The notes below the pieces were generated by a model, which saw only the letters and a list, made by a program, of their open reading frames with translations, was not told the DNA's origin and did not search any database. Shown piece after piece: positions 1 through 11,930 of a DNA stretch of 64,000 nt. Numbering within the stretch: position 1 is the stretch's first letter; each line of letters begins with the position of its first letter. A program made the position numbers and the translations under genes. The stretch spans positions 33,627,608 through 33,691,607 of the forward strand of contig NW_019211456.1 in NCBI RefSeq assembly GCF_002443255.2. Direction: 5' to 3'. Origin of the DNA: Varroa destructor. Lineage: Eukaryota; Arthropoda; Arachnida; Mesostigmata; Varroidae.

Positions 1-929
1 ATATATTAAAGTGAATGCAAGTATCACTCGATAGTGGTTTTTATTCTATTTATTTACAACTCGTTTTGGCTAGTTGCACTAGATGATCCTTTCATCCAAA
101 CGGCGTTCGAAATCAAATTAATTTTCACAAATAAAAGTGAAGCAAGCAGCAGCTAGACCAGTACAGCTATACCCAACGTGAGCACGATACAGCAGAGGTT
201 GTTTCGCGCAGGAGTGTAAAAGGACTCTTTTCCTGCATCCTGTTATTTTCTCGCTTTTCTCCATCCGACCAAAAAGCAGGAACGGCTAGGAGGAAGGGTG
301 CGCGAATCAACGAAACAAACCCATCGCTCATCAGAGTAGAACGCCGAATCGCGAGAAGTAGCTTAGCGCGTTTTGGTACGCACTTTGTAAATGCTTGATG
401 AGAAATGCGCTCCAATGAGCGATGCAAGTACAGGAGAGCCGGAGTAAACGAAAATGAAGAAGATGGCGACCAAAGAAAAGAGAAGCTTGGAGCTTCATAA
501 GAGCCGAAACAGTCGCAGTCCCTAACCCCCTGTGGGCGCAAGAAGTGTTGCCACCTCTTGTGATACCGAGGCCGAGCTGATCCGCAAGCCCTGCCCTGGT
601 TGGCAAACTAGAGCTGGCTGGCCCCGTGGCAGGTCTGACAGCCAACCCTCACGATCGGTGCGCTGGTGACCTGAGCGTCGCGTTAGCAACATAAACGAGC
701 AGCATTAAAAGCGCAAAAAACCGCCACTTTTCAAAAAAAAAGCGAAACATTATTTCAGGCTGCCACAACCAGCCTTCGGCGGCAGTGGTGCCAGCGGCTG
801 TGGTCGTGCCAATGTGAGTGGGCAAATGCTTCTATACGAAACACACAGCTATCCACTAGTTACCGCTTACTAAGTCAACCGGACCAGCCAATCGCTTGGG
901 TGGCTGGATGGCTAGAGGACACCATAAAG

Positions 930-951
930 AAAAAAAAAAAAAAAAAAAAAA
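930..951 (+). repeat. Poly-A run, 22 bases
   Basis: Uninterrupted adenines followed by GGAAAG. There is no retroposed gene body or target-site duplication beside it that I could recognise, so it is listed as a simple mononucleotide repeat rather than the tail of a retrocopy. Confidence 0.9.
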
Positions 952-1001
952 GGAAAGAAAAACGAACAGGGAGTAAACAGGCTTGTTGTATTTCCTCGCC
1001 T

Positions 1002-1031
1002 CTGCTGCTGCTGCTGCTGTTGTTGTTGTTG
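1002..1031 (+). repeat. Compound trinucleotide repeat (CTG)6(TTG)4
   Basis: Six CTG units are followed without a break by four TTG units, so the two halves differ by one base per unit. Any leucine or polar strings read through it are by-products of the repeat, as neighbouring frames contain stops. Confidence 0.9.
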
Positions 1032-2893
1032 GGCAAAGCGCTTTTTCGTGCAATAGATTTTTTTCGTCCTAATGTAAATGCAACGCTGAAAACATTAGCG
1101 AGCGCTGGTGTTGTTACTGCCACCGCCGTTATTCATGGTACTGTCACCACTTGTGCCTCTGACCGGTAGCCGTGCATTATCATTAACTATTGACTGGTGA
1201 ACACATCGGTCGGTAGAAGCACGTCTGCCTAAGGGGGGCGGCAGTGAAATGTCCGCCGCTTAGACCAAAGCTGAAAAACAAAAAACACATTAACGAAACA
1301 GATAGAAAAAAACACGCTAGAAAGTTGGACAGATCGGCGAATAGACGAGCAGAAAGGACTGCGATTATCAGCTGCTATGGTGGTTAGTGGATATTTTTTT
1401 GTTTTTCTCACGAAGACTACACGCGTACAACAGACGTGAAAGAGATGGCACGCAACAAACGGCTATTGCGAGCGGCTCGTAGACAAAATACAGTGGGCAA
1501 AGTGTTTACCTGCTAAGCTTAGAGACGCGTGAGATGGTCGAGGTTCGAATGCAGATACGTAACTATATAGATTTGTAGTATATGTATGCGTATTGCTTGA
1601 CAGGCAATTGTCTACCAAAATGTGGTGATGGCAAGGTCTCAGTGGTGTTAATAACTTGTTGGATTAGATAGTCGTAATCATTTGCATTAGAACAATGATG
1701 GATAGCCGAGTTGTGTAGACTGTACGGCAGACGATCGATGGAAGTTTTCACGAAAACGACGCTACGTAAAGCTAATTGCTAGCTTCTGCTATGTACAACT
1801 GAAATGTCAATAACTTAGAGATCATATTGAAATATCGAAGTTACAAGACTATCTCATTTAATGTGACAAATTATCGCGTTCTGGCAGTAATTTTTGATTG
1901 AAAAATGTCTCGTAAAAAAGTTGGCCTATTTTACATAGTCATCCCGTAAACAGTCGTCTCGCCGACTAACCGCGAAAGGTCCAGTTTTTAGTAACAGAAC
2001 AAGAAGCCAAAAGTATAGTTAAATGCAATATCTAACATTAGAACTCACTTCTCGATTCGTAACTTGGCTACTGTGCAAGGTACTATGCATCGTAATATGC
2101 TCTAATAGGAACGAGTGCAATATGAATTGCCCCAAACACATACAGATCAGTTTGCTTACTATATACATGCTCGAGGAACCACCTGTAGCAGGTACATGAC
2201 GAGGATCGTCGTAGGGCAAGAAGCACGCACGACAAAAGCAGAGTCTTTACCGTAAGCGCTTACACTTAAAAAGCATTGATAATAGACACAACAGCTTTCG
2301 CAGCCTCGATATAATGATGGTGATCATTGTGGTAATGGCTTGCGGTCTGGCTTCCTCCACACAGTAATTTTGACGTCAGAAAGATAGCAACATTGTTTGT
2401 TATTGTTATCGGCTACCAGTCGGTACGCAGCTGGAGTGCGGGGCGTGCCGTAGCGGAGCCGCACGAAACTGTATACATAATAGATATTGTCTGTTTATAT
2501 AGCTAAGTGTGTGTGTTCTATATAAGTGTAGGTGACGGCTGGCGTCTGCTACCTTCCGCGGTCGGCGTCTAGCAGACCCAAAGCAGTGCGAAGTGTAATA
2601 TATCATGTAGTTAAGCCAAAACGGCGCTCACCAGCTAATGGTTACTTCCTACTAGACTTGAACAATCCCCTTTTTTCCAGTCCTCCCTTGTTGTACCCGC
2701 CTCGCGCAGGCGAGCTCATACACACAGACACACACATATAGACACGCAAAACTACTAGAACAAGAAACTCACAAGTCGTCGAGCACTCTTTTACTATTAG
2801 GAACTGGCATGGTCTGCGCAATCGTGTGCGATGCCTGTGAACTTGACCTGAAGCCGCCTAACACAGAGCAAACAGTGCACGGACTAACATACC

Positions 2894-2945
2894 GCCAATG
2901 GGTCAAGTATATAAAAGGGGGAGACGGACCGGTTTTTCACTTCAC
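2894..2945 (+). promoter_or_regulatory. Core promoter: CCAAT, TATA box and initiator
   Basis: CCAAT lies at 2895-2899, TATATAAAAGG at 2908-2918, and an initiator-like TTCACTT around A2939. The TATA-to-initiator distance of about 30 bp is the classical spacing for RNA polymerase II. The first downstream ATG (3056) opens only 14 codons, so either the first coding exon is very short and spliced (a GTAAGG donor-like string lies near 3150), or the transcript is non-coding, or the match is fortuitous. No downstream exon was identified. The elements and spacing are seen directly; promoter activity is inferred. Confidence 0.4.
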
Positions 2946-3159
2946 TCTGCCCTGACTTTAGCCCTCTTAGTGTGTCTGGATTTCGCTCTCGATTTGCCCA
3001 CCAGGAAGAGGAAAAGAGAGACGCAGATTTGTTGGGCTCGCTATTTCATTCAGGAATGGTTTCGGTGGTGGTGATTTCTGCGGGCTATCATTTAGGCCCT
3101 TAGCGGTTAGGAGTGGGAAGAGGGAAAGGCAAGTTCAACGGCAGAAGAAGCGTAAGGGG

Positions 3160-6100
3160 TTGGCACTGCAAGGAGAGTCACTCAACTAAGATTTATGGTC
3201 TCACTGCAACTACCACTTCAGAGGAACGCTTAGAAATATAGGATCCGCGTTCACAATCCTAGCTACAAAGCGTAGTCAAGTTAACCTAAAAATAGAGCAA
3301 AGGTCGTCCGCTCTCTACATTCGGTCGACGCTGAAGCTTGAAGACAATGTCCAGCCCATACCTCCTAAATGGCTTGGCTTTTGAATTGGCCAGTTGGTAC
3401 CGACACTAGTACCTACTGATGATTCTGTTGACTCGAATAATCTTAAAAATTTGCGCTTATGTTTGAGGCCCGACCTAGTCATTGACTCTGGATTTCACAA
3501 GCAACGAAATTGTGGCGCATATTTGAGGCAGAACTGGCTTTCTACAGAGCTTCTAGAATAAACGATTCAAAGAATATACAATCAACAAGGAATAACAAAG
3601 ATTTAAACGTTCAACGTTCTCGTCCAAAAAAAATTACCTACTAAGCGGTTCATGTGCTTTTGATGTGATGTTTGTCATGTGAGATTCCTACATTTTGCTT
3701 GGGTACTTACGATTTTTAATATGCAATACGCGACCGTTTCAGCATGCATTGTACATACATGTATACATGTATAGATGTACAAAGGAGAGAGAGAGAGAGA
3801 GAGAGCCTTTTGAGCGTGGCGCTGGTAGCGCAGGAGAGACCTGAATGAGATATTATTCCGCACAAAAATGAGGGAACATCACTTTCGGAACGATATAGCC
3901 AACAGTTGCCAGGTCGAAAGCTTGGGCTTGACCAATTACATAGTTAGCAGATTGCTCGGCTGCTGCTATTGCAACGTCATTGTTGACGCACCTTGTTGTG
4001 CGTTGCACTCATTATCGCGGCCATCTCCGCCTCTTCACGGAGCCGTCGCGTCTTCTAATCGTTCCCTAAACTATCGCCCATCGTACGTCTCCTCCATTCG
4101 CTGAGTGTGATGGCAATTCGCGTTTAGGTGGCGTTCGCACTCGTAGTGGTGGCGCCAGCAGCAACTCCGACGGCTACGGCAACGCCAAGCGGTTGACGGC
4201 CATCGCGAAGTGGTCTCAGTAGCTGTTAAATCTGCTGCTGTCCTCGCCCGCTGCAAAATAAGTGCCCGACAGCGAGTGAGTTAATCGGGAATATTTGTCA
4301 AGACAACGAGCCTCTGACAGACCGTCATATCAGCCCAAGTCTGTGCAACGGTCTCTAGTGATATGCGTATTCGAAAAAATAATAGCGGAAGGCACAAACG
4401 GGACTAGATTTGACCGCGTCAGGTAAGAAGAGACTGTCGTGCGCAGACGAACAAGCAACGACGCAATGGGTTGAGTTAGGAAACAGAGTAAGTACGTGGC
4501 GACGACAGTCGGATGCAACTCGTCACAATATCCCACATGGAAGTGTGTTCTATTTACAGAAAAGAAATGCGATGTAATGTCACCGACACGAGGCTCGGGC
4601 ACGACGAGAGCATTAATCGGTGAAACCCTGCGCTTTAACTATTGCTTTCTTAACTTTGCATCCCTAGTACGATTTCTTTCGTGCGAAATTAGCCTAAATT
4701 AATTATATAAAATACGAGATGTCTGTTTCTGAAGTAGGTGCCGTTCTCCTATTGAAGATTTATTTTCCTTCTTGCATCGTAGCTACAAATCCTTTCTGAA
4801 ATCATAGTACCCACAAAATTAGTCATTCTACTTATATTTTTCAAAGGAAAGCGGCTGTTCTCGCTGGTCTCGTTTTTCCATGGAGACGGCGATAGATGCT
4901 GATGGTAGTGAAGTCAAATGTAAGGTGGCTTCGTGACATATTGAATTTTTGTGCAGTAGGTTGCCGGCCTACGATTTGGCCTCGACCATGGGGTACCTTC
5001 CATGTTACTCGCTTTCGTCTTGTTGCCGTGTATGATTTGGTGATGACCTGCTACCACGAGGAAAAATCGACTCAGAGACAAGAGTCTTGAAGAGAAAGAA
5101 TTAGAGAAATGGAGGGAGCCAAGGAGCAAAGGAGGTTAGGAAAAGCCAAAGGAAAAGCAGACGGCTATAACGCCTCATAGAAGATAGGAGTCATAGATCA
5201 TCGTCGATCACTGCCGACGCCGCGGGTCCACACCTCGCCGTCGGCTCGCATCGACAACAGATACAGCCAAACATCGCATAGGATAGGCACTCAACTACAC
5301 AGAAAGCACACGAACTTGCGCGTTTAAGCACCAGCTATACTAAACATAGAAAAGACTTAAGGTTTCCCCTTGACAGAGGCAGCAGCATCAACGACAGTAG
5401 AAGTAGCATTATCATCATGAGCAGCATCAGCATAATCATCGTCTTTGTCGTCGTCATCGTTGCCTGCCGGCATTAAAAGCAGTGCAGCGCTTAAAGCCCG
5501 AGAGGCCGCTGGGTTGTGGCCCGCGGGTTACATCGATGATACGGCTTGAATGCGTGGCTACCTGTCGTGGTAAAAAATGTACTTTGGATCAACTGACGAG
5601 AGAGTTCGTGCTTTTAGAAGCTTTTATACTAACAATAACGGAACTGTGCAAGCAAATTTGGTTGTGATGTCAATTATCGATGAACATATGTGTATTTGTA
5701 CTTTGCAAAGGCAATAAGTTTTTCGAATATTGAGAACAAAAATAGGGAATAACACATTTTCGTAGGATGCTGTTAGATACTGCATTACCCTGGTGATACA
5801 GTCGTTGTACTGCACAACAGATTGAGCGGCTATCGAATTAAACTTAAGGCATTCGAAATATTATATCGCTCTATCCTGAAATGTGTATCAAGAACTGGAA
5901 TCATGAGCTTCTCGTCACTTTACGAGACTGGGTATGGCGAACTCGGTTGATACCCGAGTGGTCTTAACCGTTCTCAAGCGGGTGGTCGAAGCGGGCTGAG
6001 CTGAGCTCTGTGTTCTTTCGCGTTGGGAAGACCGCCGATCGAAGGAGCTTCTTCTCATCGATGATTTGTCGAAGTACTCCCTGCTCGGTCAGTCTCGCTT

Positions 6101-6880
6101 AGGTTAGTTTTTGTTTCAAGCGCCGTAGAAAAGGTTACGAAAAACAAGGCACGAAAAAAGGGAAGAAAAACGAGGTCAGAAAAGTAGACAGATAACTGCC
6201 TAGAGTATAGGGAGAGAGCGAAAATCTCCATATGGGAGATCGTCGCTCAAGAGCTTTAGCGCACAGTCTCTGTAACGTTATTCATAGGACGCGGGCACGC
6301 ACGCACACATACGCAACAAAGGGCGTGGGGTCGGAAAACTCGCGAAAATCTTTACAGGTACGGGGCAGCCGCAATCGAGAGCAGGGCACCGAGTTAGACA
6401 AGCAGTGACAATGCCGACGGTGACTACTACAATCGATGATCTGTTCGCTATATGATAGAACACTTCCTGAGCTGTCACGGCCGCAGCGGCCCGAGTCTTG
6501 ACGTTCACAGCGAAGGGGCATTTGAGTGGTCTCGCGCAGGTGCAGACATCGCTTGGGCTTCAACCTTCACGGGAATAATACGCGGGCTAGAGAAGATCAT
6601 ATGGCTGAATAGTTTAAAGAGCGGGATCATTTCAATATGCTGTTCTCGCGTATCTTTTATAAATGGGTGTTAGCAGAGTTGTGTCATGTTATTGCTCAGT
6701 ACATTCAGAAAAGCGATATAACAGTAGTGTGTTAGATATTAGCACGTCCTGCAACAGGGGTGATTTGTGATCTTTGGCCTTCGGAATCGGAGCTCGTCCG
6801 CATAGTAAGCGTATGGCTGCGACGCGGAAGATCAGTAGCAAAGAGGTTGATTTTTAGCTTCCTCTAAGGACAGACGCACT
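3160..6880. other. Non-coding stretch with cryptic trinucleotide repeats
   Basis: No gene recognised. A (GA)n tract lies at 3785-3805. Interrupted CAG, CAT, GTC and CGT units at 5390-5465 form a cryptically simple region. Donor-like strings CAG/GTAAGA at 4420-4428 and AGA/GTAAGT near 4488 have no matching acceptor that I trust. A moderately GC-rich segment at 3960-4260 is open in overlapping frames but shows no domain. Confidence 0.5.
3785..3805 (+). repeat. (GA)n microsatellite
   Basis: Twenty-one bases of alternating G and A in otherwise unique sequence. Confidence 0.9.
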
Positions 6881-6884
6881 TTTA

Positions 6885-7175
6885 TCAAATCCTATTCTGC
6901 TTGATCGGCCTACTTTGCACATGGAATGAAACGTTCGAGACACGACGGCGAGGACGTCGACTACGCAAAAACCGCTTCTTCTCCAAGGGGGAAGAAGCCT
7001 TTAGTGCCTCTAACAAAACGCCCATATAAGGCATAATCAGGGGCAAGAGGACGCGACACGAGACCCTAATGCCACATAGGAAAACCGTCGCGACAATGGC
7101 CGTCTCCAAAAATATTAATCGATGTGTTAGATACTCCTTGAGGCTATCGTTTCGTTTAAGGAATAAGCCAAACAA
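6885..7175 (-). mobile_element. Possible worn integrase fragment (Ty3/gypsy type)
   Basis: A 96-codon open stretch on the - strand starts from a non-ATG codon, so it is read as a relic and not a gene. Its order of residues resembles the end of a Ty3/gypsy integrase: a segment KRNDSLKEYLTHR where the family has a conserved Arg-x-His-Arg-x-Leu-Lys stretch; then VFLCGIRVSCR where the family has its Val-x-Leu-x-Gly-(Leu/Ile)-Arg motif; then PYMGVLLEAL where the (Val/Leu)-Tyr-Gly segment is expected. The Glu and Tyr of those motifs are replaced. No LTR, upstream RT or primer-binding site was seen next to it. The resemblance was judged by eye and could be coincidental. Confidence 0.3.
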
Positions 7176-7179
7176 GACT

Positions 7180-10100
7180 AGCGAGGTCGATTTTATTTAT
7201 TAGGTTTCGCTGAACCTCTGTATTAGGACTACTGGACATGACCTCAACCTACATAAGCGATACGATTTTAGACCTTTGGAGGGTTTATAACAAGTCGATA
7301 TAGGTGAGCGGTTCTTAAAAATACTCTTCATTTGTATACTGGAAGCAACTTTTAGACGAATATTACCTTAAAAACTACATTTTTTCCGAATGATTGGGAC
7401 TTCTTAGTTTTTTAGTTGACAGATTTGCATCAGTATGGTTTATGCAAATGTTGCTGTCATGTTTCGCTTAATAAATATATAATAATATTAAGGATTTCCA
7501 TTGTTGTTCACGTAAGCTCGCTTATATCCATGTAGGAGAACCTTTTGACGTTTTCGTACTAAATACGATTTTTAACCATTGTTTTCGATATAGACCTTGT
7601 TTAACAAGTTAGAAGTACATTCTCACGTACATATTTTTTCTAAATACTTAGCTATAATATGTAATTATCCATTCCTGCAAATATTTTTCAAGACATTATT
7701 AATAAGTAAGTATGTATTTGTAGAACCTATATATTATTCCAACATTTCGAATCGCCTATGATGCGTGTCACTTTTGTCTGGGTGCCAAATTGGACGCTGT
7801 TTAAAAAAGTAATATTCCAGCGCATGATCTACGAACGACGGTAAAAAAACAAGCTGAATTTTTGTAATATACTTATTATTTTCGAAACGAAAACAGATGG
7901 CACTAGTTCGGATTTTCCGAAGATCGACTGATCTGTAACTATGCTGTATGATAAACACATGGACCGCATAATAACTCTGTGTGTGTATGTATTGCGTCTA
8001 GTTTTGCAAGAACGTTACCATACGACCATAGTTTAAATGACGCAATTTGGCGAAGAAGACTTCTGGGTTGTATAGAGGGCTTGAAGTCGCAGAGCGTCTC
8101 AGTTACCCATCCCCCACAGCGAGGAAATATCATCTAGAGAGTCACACAAATATGCACATCCTACCACTCTTTGGCTATTATAAAACGCTATCGCGACTGT
8201 TAAAAAAAACATGGTTAATTATATGGTATACCCAGTAAACCCGGTAGACCATTTCACTGCTGCGTGTATAGGCCTTTCTTTACAGACGCGCCATCTTTTG
8301 TGAATCGTGCCGTCGTTGCTTATAATAATGAATGTAGACCATGCAAGCCGTTTCAACATTGATGAAACTAACATTTCTTAATTGAAATTATTATTATTGT
8401 GTAACAGACAAAACTATAGCAAAGTAAACGTTTTAATCGTGTGGATTTAGTATTATTATGAGAAGTAAGCCATTTCTACTCGTTTTATGTAAAGTTGACA
8501 GGAAAACGAACGAACGGGACATGCTCGAGCGAGAGTAAAATTTGTCAATGTTTTTAGGGAGTACGTTGTTTATCACATGGGTATTCTCACGTTTGATCTG
8601 TCTAGTGTTTCTAGTGTATTGTTCTTAGACCCTCAAAAGAGCAATATTTACTATTACGTTGTCTACTGGCCGTGAAATGCTTCGATCTGCTCGTTCAGTT
8701 CCAGTTATTCGTAAGGTATCGCCGAAAATCCATAAAGCCCCCCCAACTCCTAAGGAAGTATACAAAACATACATGCATCGTCGTATATTTTTTTAAATTG
8801 GATATTATACTTCTTTCCAATGTCAAAAAGTTTAGACGATTTGAAACTTGTAACTATCTAGATTCTTCAAGTAACCATAACTGTCGTGTAGCATACGTCA
8901 TCGGCGGAATTTTAGCCGGCGTTGGTCGTGCTGACTTTCGCGGCCAGGGCTTTCACCGTTCGAAGCATTGCGTCGTGATTATGGTAGCTGGTTTACCCTC
9001 TCCTTACACAGATCCGAACATTTGATCATGTTTAACTTTCTTGCGATAGAAAGAACTTGATGTACTTATGCAATACATGCAGTAAGCAGACGTCACTTCT
9101 GCCAGCCGCATAGACAGCATAATTCGTTTCCGTGTCACATTATGAGAAAAAAACAAATGAAAAAATTAGTGCTTTCGTTGCTGTCTGTGTCGTTTGGTGC
9201 CTTCTCTCGACGTTTGCGAGAGGTTTCACTGTGGTACATTTACTGTTCGATACACGTTCACATTCTGACTGACGCCGGTTACCTTTGACTGAGGAATTGT
9301 CCACGCTTACGGATCATTCGGAGAGGGCCCCTCTAGCAACATTCATGACGACCTATGGGTAGCAACTGCTTAACGAGATGATAGTGCCAGCCCCGTGCGG
9401 CCGCGCGGTACAGCCAGCGTAGAAATGACATGCTCGACCGCCGCTTCGTTCTTTGGATGGACGCCGGCGTTAATGACGGTGAAGAGTTTTCCTTAAACCG
9501 TACCAGAGACATCACACAAACACACAAAGCATATGCTGACGACACATAAACAAACGCCGATCTGTTGGCCGGCACCGATATACAGCCCTGCTGTCGATAA
9601 AAGGTCTGCTATTTCAATCAGTTCGTGTTCTCTAATCCAAACACTCTTTGTATCTGATTCCCGCGCGGTATCTACGTTTATTGTGGTGATTTAGTCGTCG
9701 GTTAACGTTATCAAACTAGCAAACGTAGCAGGAAGCACGGTAATAACTGCTTATTTAATCTAGATCCTGCATCTATTATATAGGATAGAGAAAACGACAG
9801 TTTTAAGAAGTTTTTACTTTATATCTGTTAAAATAAGACAAGAGTAAAACGTAATACATATAAGAATTGAGAAAAGGTTAAATAAAGACTCTGAAACTGA
9901 CCGGCACGACCTTTTTTTTAAACCGTCAACAGACCTTTGCTCCACCCTGTATATCCATATAGCATGTAGAGGCTTATATGGCACAAACCATTTTTGACAA
10001 ATTACTTGCCTGACGATGGGCATTGTATATTTTTATAGAGAAAATCGACGTACCGAGCGATAGCAGGTTGTTTTTTGACCACAGAGCTGTTACATATATA

Positions 10101-10560
10101 TAAACGAACACTGTCTTATTTACATCGGTACTTACAAACGGTGTCAAACCCAACTATTGTTCGCAACTTCCACTTATGTCAGCTAGTTTTAGAAGGATGA
10201 ATGATGGAAAAATCTATCAAGACGCTCCTACTTCTGATGATGATAATGCTTCGATGATTACTCTGATGATTGGAACCGGACCTGTTCTTCTCAACAGGCC
10301 AATGCCCGCAGTATTAGGACTATGATTTAAGCATAATCCTACATACGCCGAAATCGTCTCGTATACTTCCTCGTACAAGATCTGCTTCACACGTACAGCC
10401 ATCGCTGTGTCGAGGATGCTAGTCGCGCGAGCTGTTTTGACAGTGGACGCCGAAGGATACAGGGTGAGATGTTGACGTCCGAGATCAGGCTGTCGTTGTG
10501 AAGACGACCCGCCCGTAATACACGGCCAAAACTCCGACGTAAGCAGGCTGCCCGTCATCA
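7180..10560. other. AT-rich non-coding stretch
   Basis: Mostly AT-rich sequence without recognisable genes. The most protein-like segment is read on + at 8880-9022, a glycine-rich string after an AG at about 8891, but it has no donor, domain or start. A GC-richer patch at 9380-9480 contains NotI-like GCGGCCGC. A 114-codon open frame at 10217-10561 (-) shows nothing I recognise and is of a length expected by chance in a window this size. Confidence 0.5.
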
Positions 10561-11930
10561 TTGTACTGCTAGCAGAGCCACTCTGCGTGTGGATGCATTC
10601 CGCTGTATCCAGCTACAGATGAAGGCCGATAGTTTTGATTTCCCGCTCGGCCCACGTCTGCCGACGCATACAACCAGTTAGTGTCGCGCCTGCTTCGCTC
10701 CACATGTGTGTGGCTGGTTATTGGGGTTTTGGGAAGCCACGTCGTCGCGCGGTAAGCCGCAGCCTTGCCGCAACAGTGGTCCTGCTATACACAAGAAGAT
10801 ATACACGAACACACGAAGTCTGCCGGCGCAAGACGGCCAGGGGCAGACATGGCTTGGGTGGCTCAGATGGCATTCTGAGTGACGGCCAGAGTCGGACGGA
10901 GCCGTAGAGTCGCCGCCACCGCTGCCGCTGTAGCCTGCTGCTAGGGGCGGCGACGCCAGTAGATGGGTTGAACAGAGGGGAACAAGGGGCATTAAGGCTG
11001 AGAAAAACGCGTAAGGATAGATAGTTTCCGACCGCTATATCGCTCGACACACCCAGCCGCCGTCAGTGCCACCACCGATGTTCTACTATATACTATACAG
11101 TCCTACTTTTGCGCTGCAGGCTGAGGCGACTTCGACGATCTCGCCGAGTGTATGGTACTGTAGTCTGTGCTACCCTATCGAGCTCCGCCAGGCGAAGGCA
11201 GGGGGTGACAGCAGTATGAGACAGCAGCCTGCGACGAAGAAAGGGTCTGTCTCGGAGTTCGTGGCAGGGGTAAAGGAGAACTGTACAGGATGGGGGAGAA
11301 AAGGAAGACGGCTCTGTGTTCGAAACATTAGGGCACAGAGGCGAGGGGCCAGTACTGCTGGGTCAATGCTTGCTTCTTCGGGGCGAACGCAAGCGGAGGC
11401 GAGGGTAGGTTTTGTGGAGGGCGTCGGACGAGAAGGGGCATCAAAAAGTTTGCCTGGTCGACCGGCCCCTGACGAGTCAACCCTCAGGCGACCCCAAATC
11501 CTGGGATCCTACGGGATGTCGTCCTACTGAGCAGCATTCCCTCTAGCCCTTGCCAGATACCCCACCTTTCCATGCAGCGAACCAAGCAGCCTCGCCGCCA
11601 CGGTCTGCTGCTAAGGCTAAAGTTAAAGCTGGTGCAGCATCAGCAAGCGGCCAGTGCAGCGACTGGATACAGCCGAGCCAGCAGCTGGCTACCCGTGTGA
11701 TGTACCCCCAGTGACGGTGGCGTTTCCTCACCGACGTTGCCGACCGACCGACCGAGCAGGCCCCCGTCCACCCATGTGCTGCTGTGACTACTTCTACTGC
11801 TGCTGTCAGAAGTATCTGTGAGAAGAGGTCAGGACAGAGGACCCTGGGACCGGGACCATGGACGAAGCCTTCAGTTAAGGTCTAGGTTAGCAGCACGGGG
11901 GACTTCCGTCTCACATTGAAACGAAATGAT
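10561..11930. other. GC-richer block open in several frames
   Basis: A visibly GC-rich segment bounded by AT-richer DNA. Long open frames occur simultaneously on both strands (for example 11066-11530 on + and 10678-11050 on -), the pattern expected from reduced stop-codon frequency and not from a single coding frame. It could hold a 5' untranslated exon or promoter, but no TATA, initiator or splice pair convinced me. Confidence 0.4.

Larger units (their letters stand above)
1..2880. other. Non-coding stretch, no gene recognised
   Basis: No open frame here has a composition, motif or splice context that convinces me. The segment about 500-1250 is richer in G+C and contains a poly-A run and a CTG/TTG tract that create artificial lysine or leucine strings in some frames. 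The segment 1550-2500 is AT-richer and featureless apart from short pyrimidine runs. It could be intronic or intergenic; the nearest supported element is the promoter-like signal just downstream. Confidence 0.6.

Noticed and set aside
4280..4422. Possible exon ending at CAG/GTAAGA (+)
   Set aside because: The frame is open for 47 codons before a strong donor, but no acceptor with a pyrimidine tract lies in front and no domain is recognisable.
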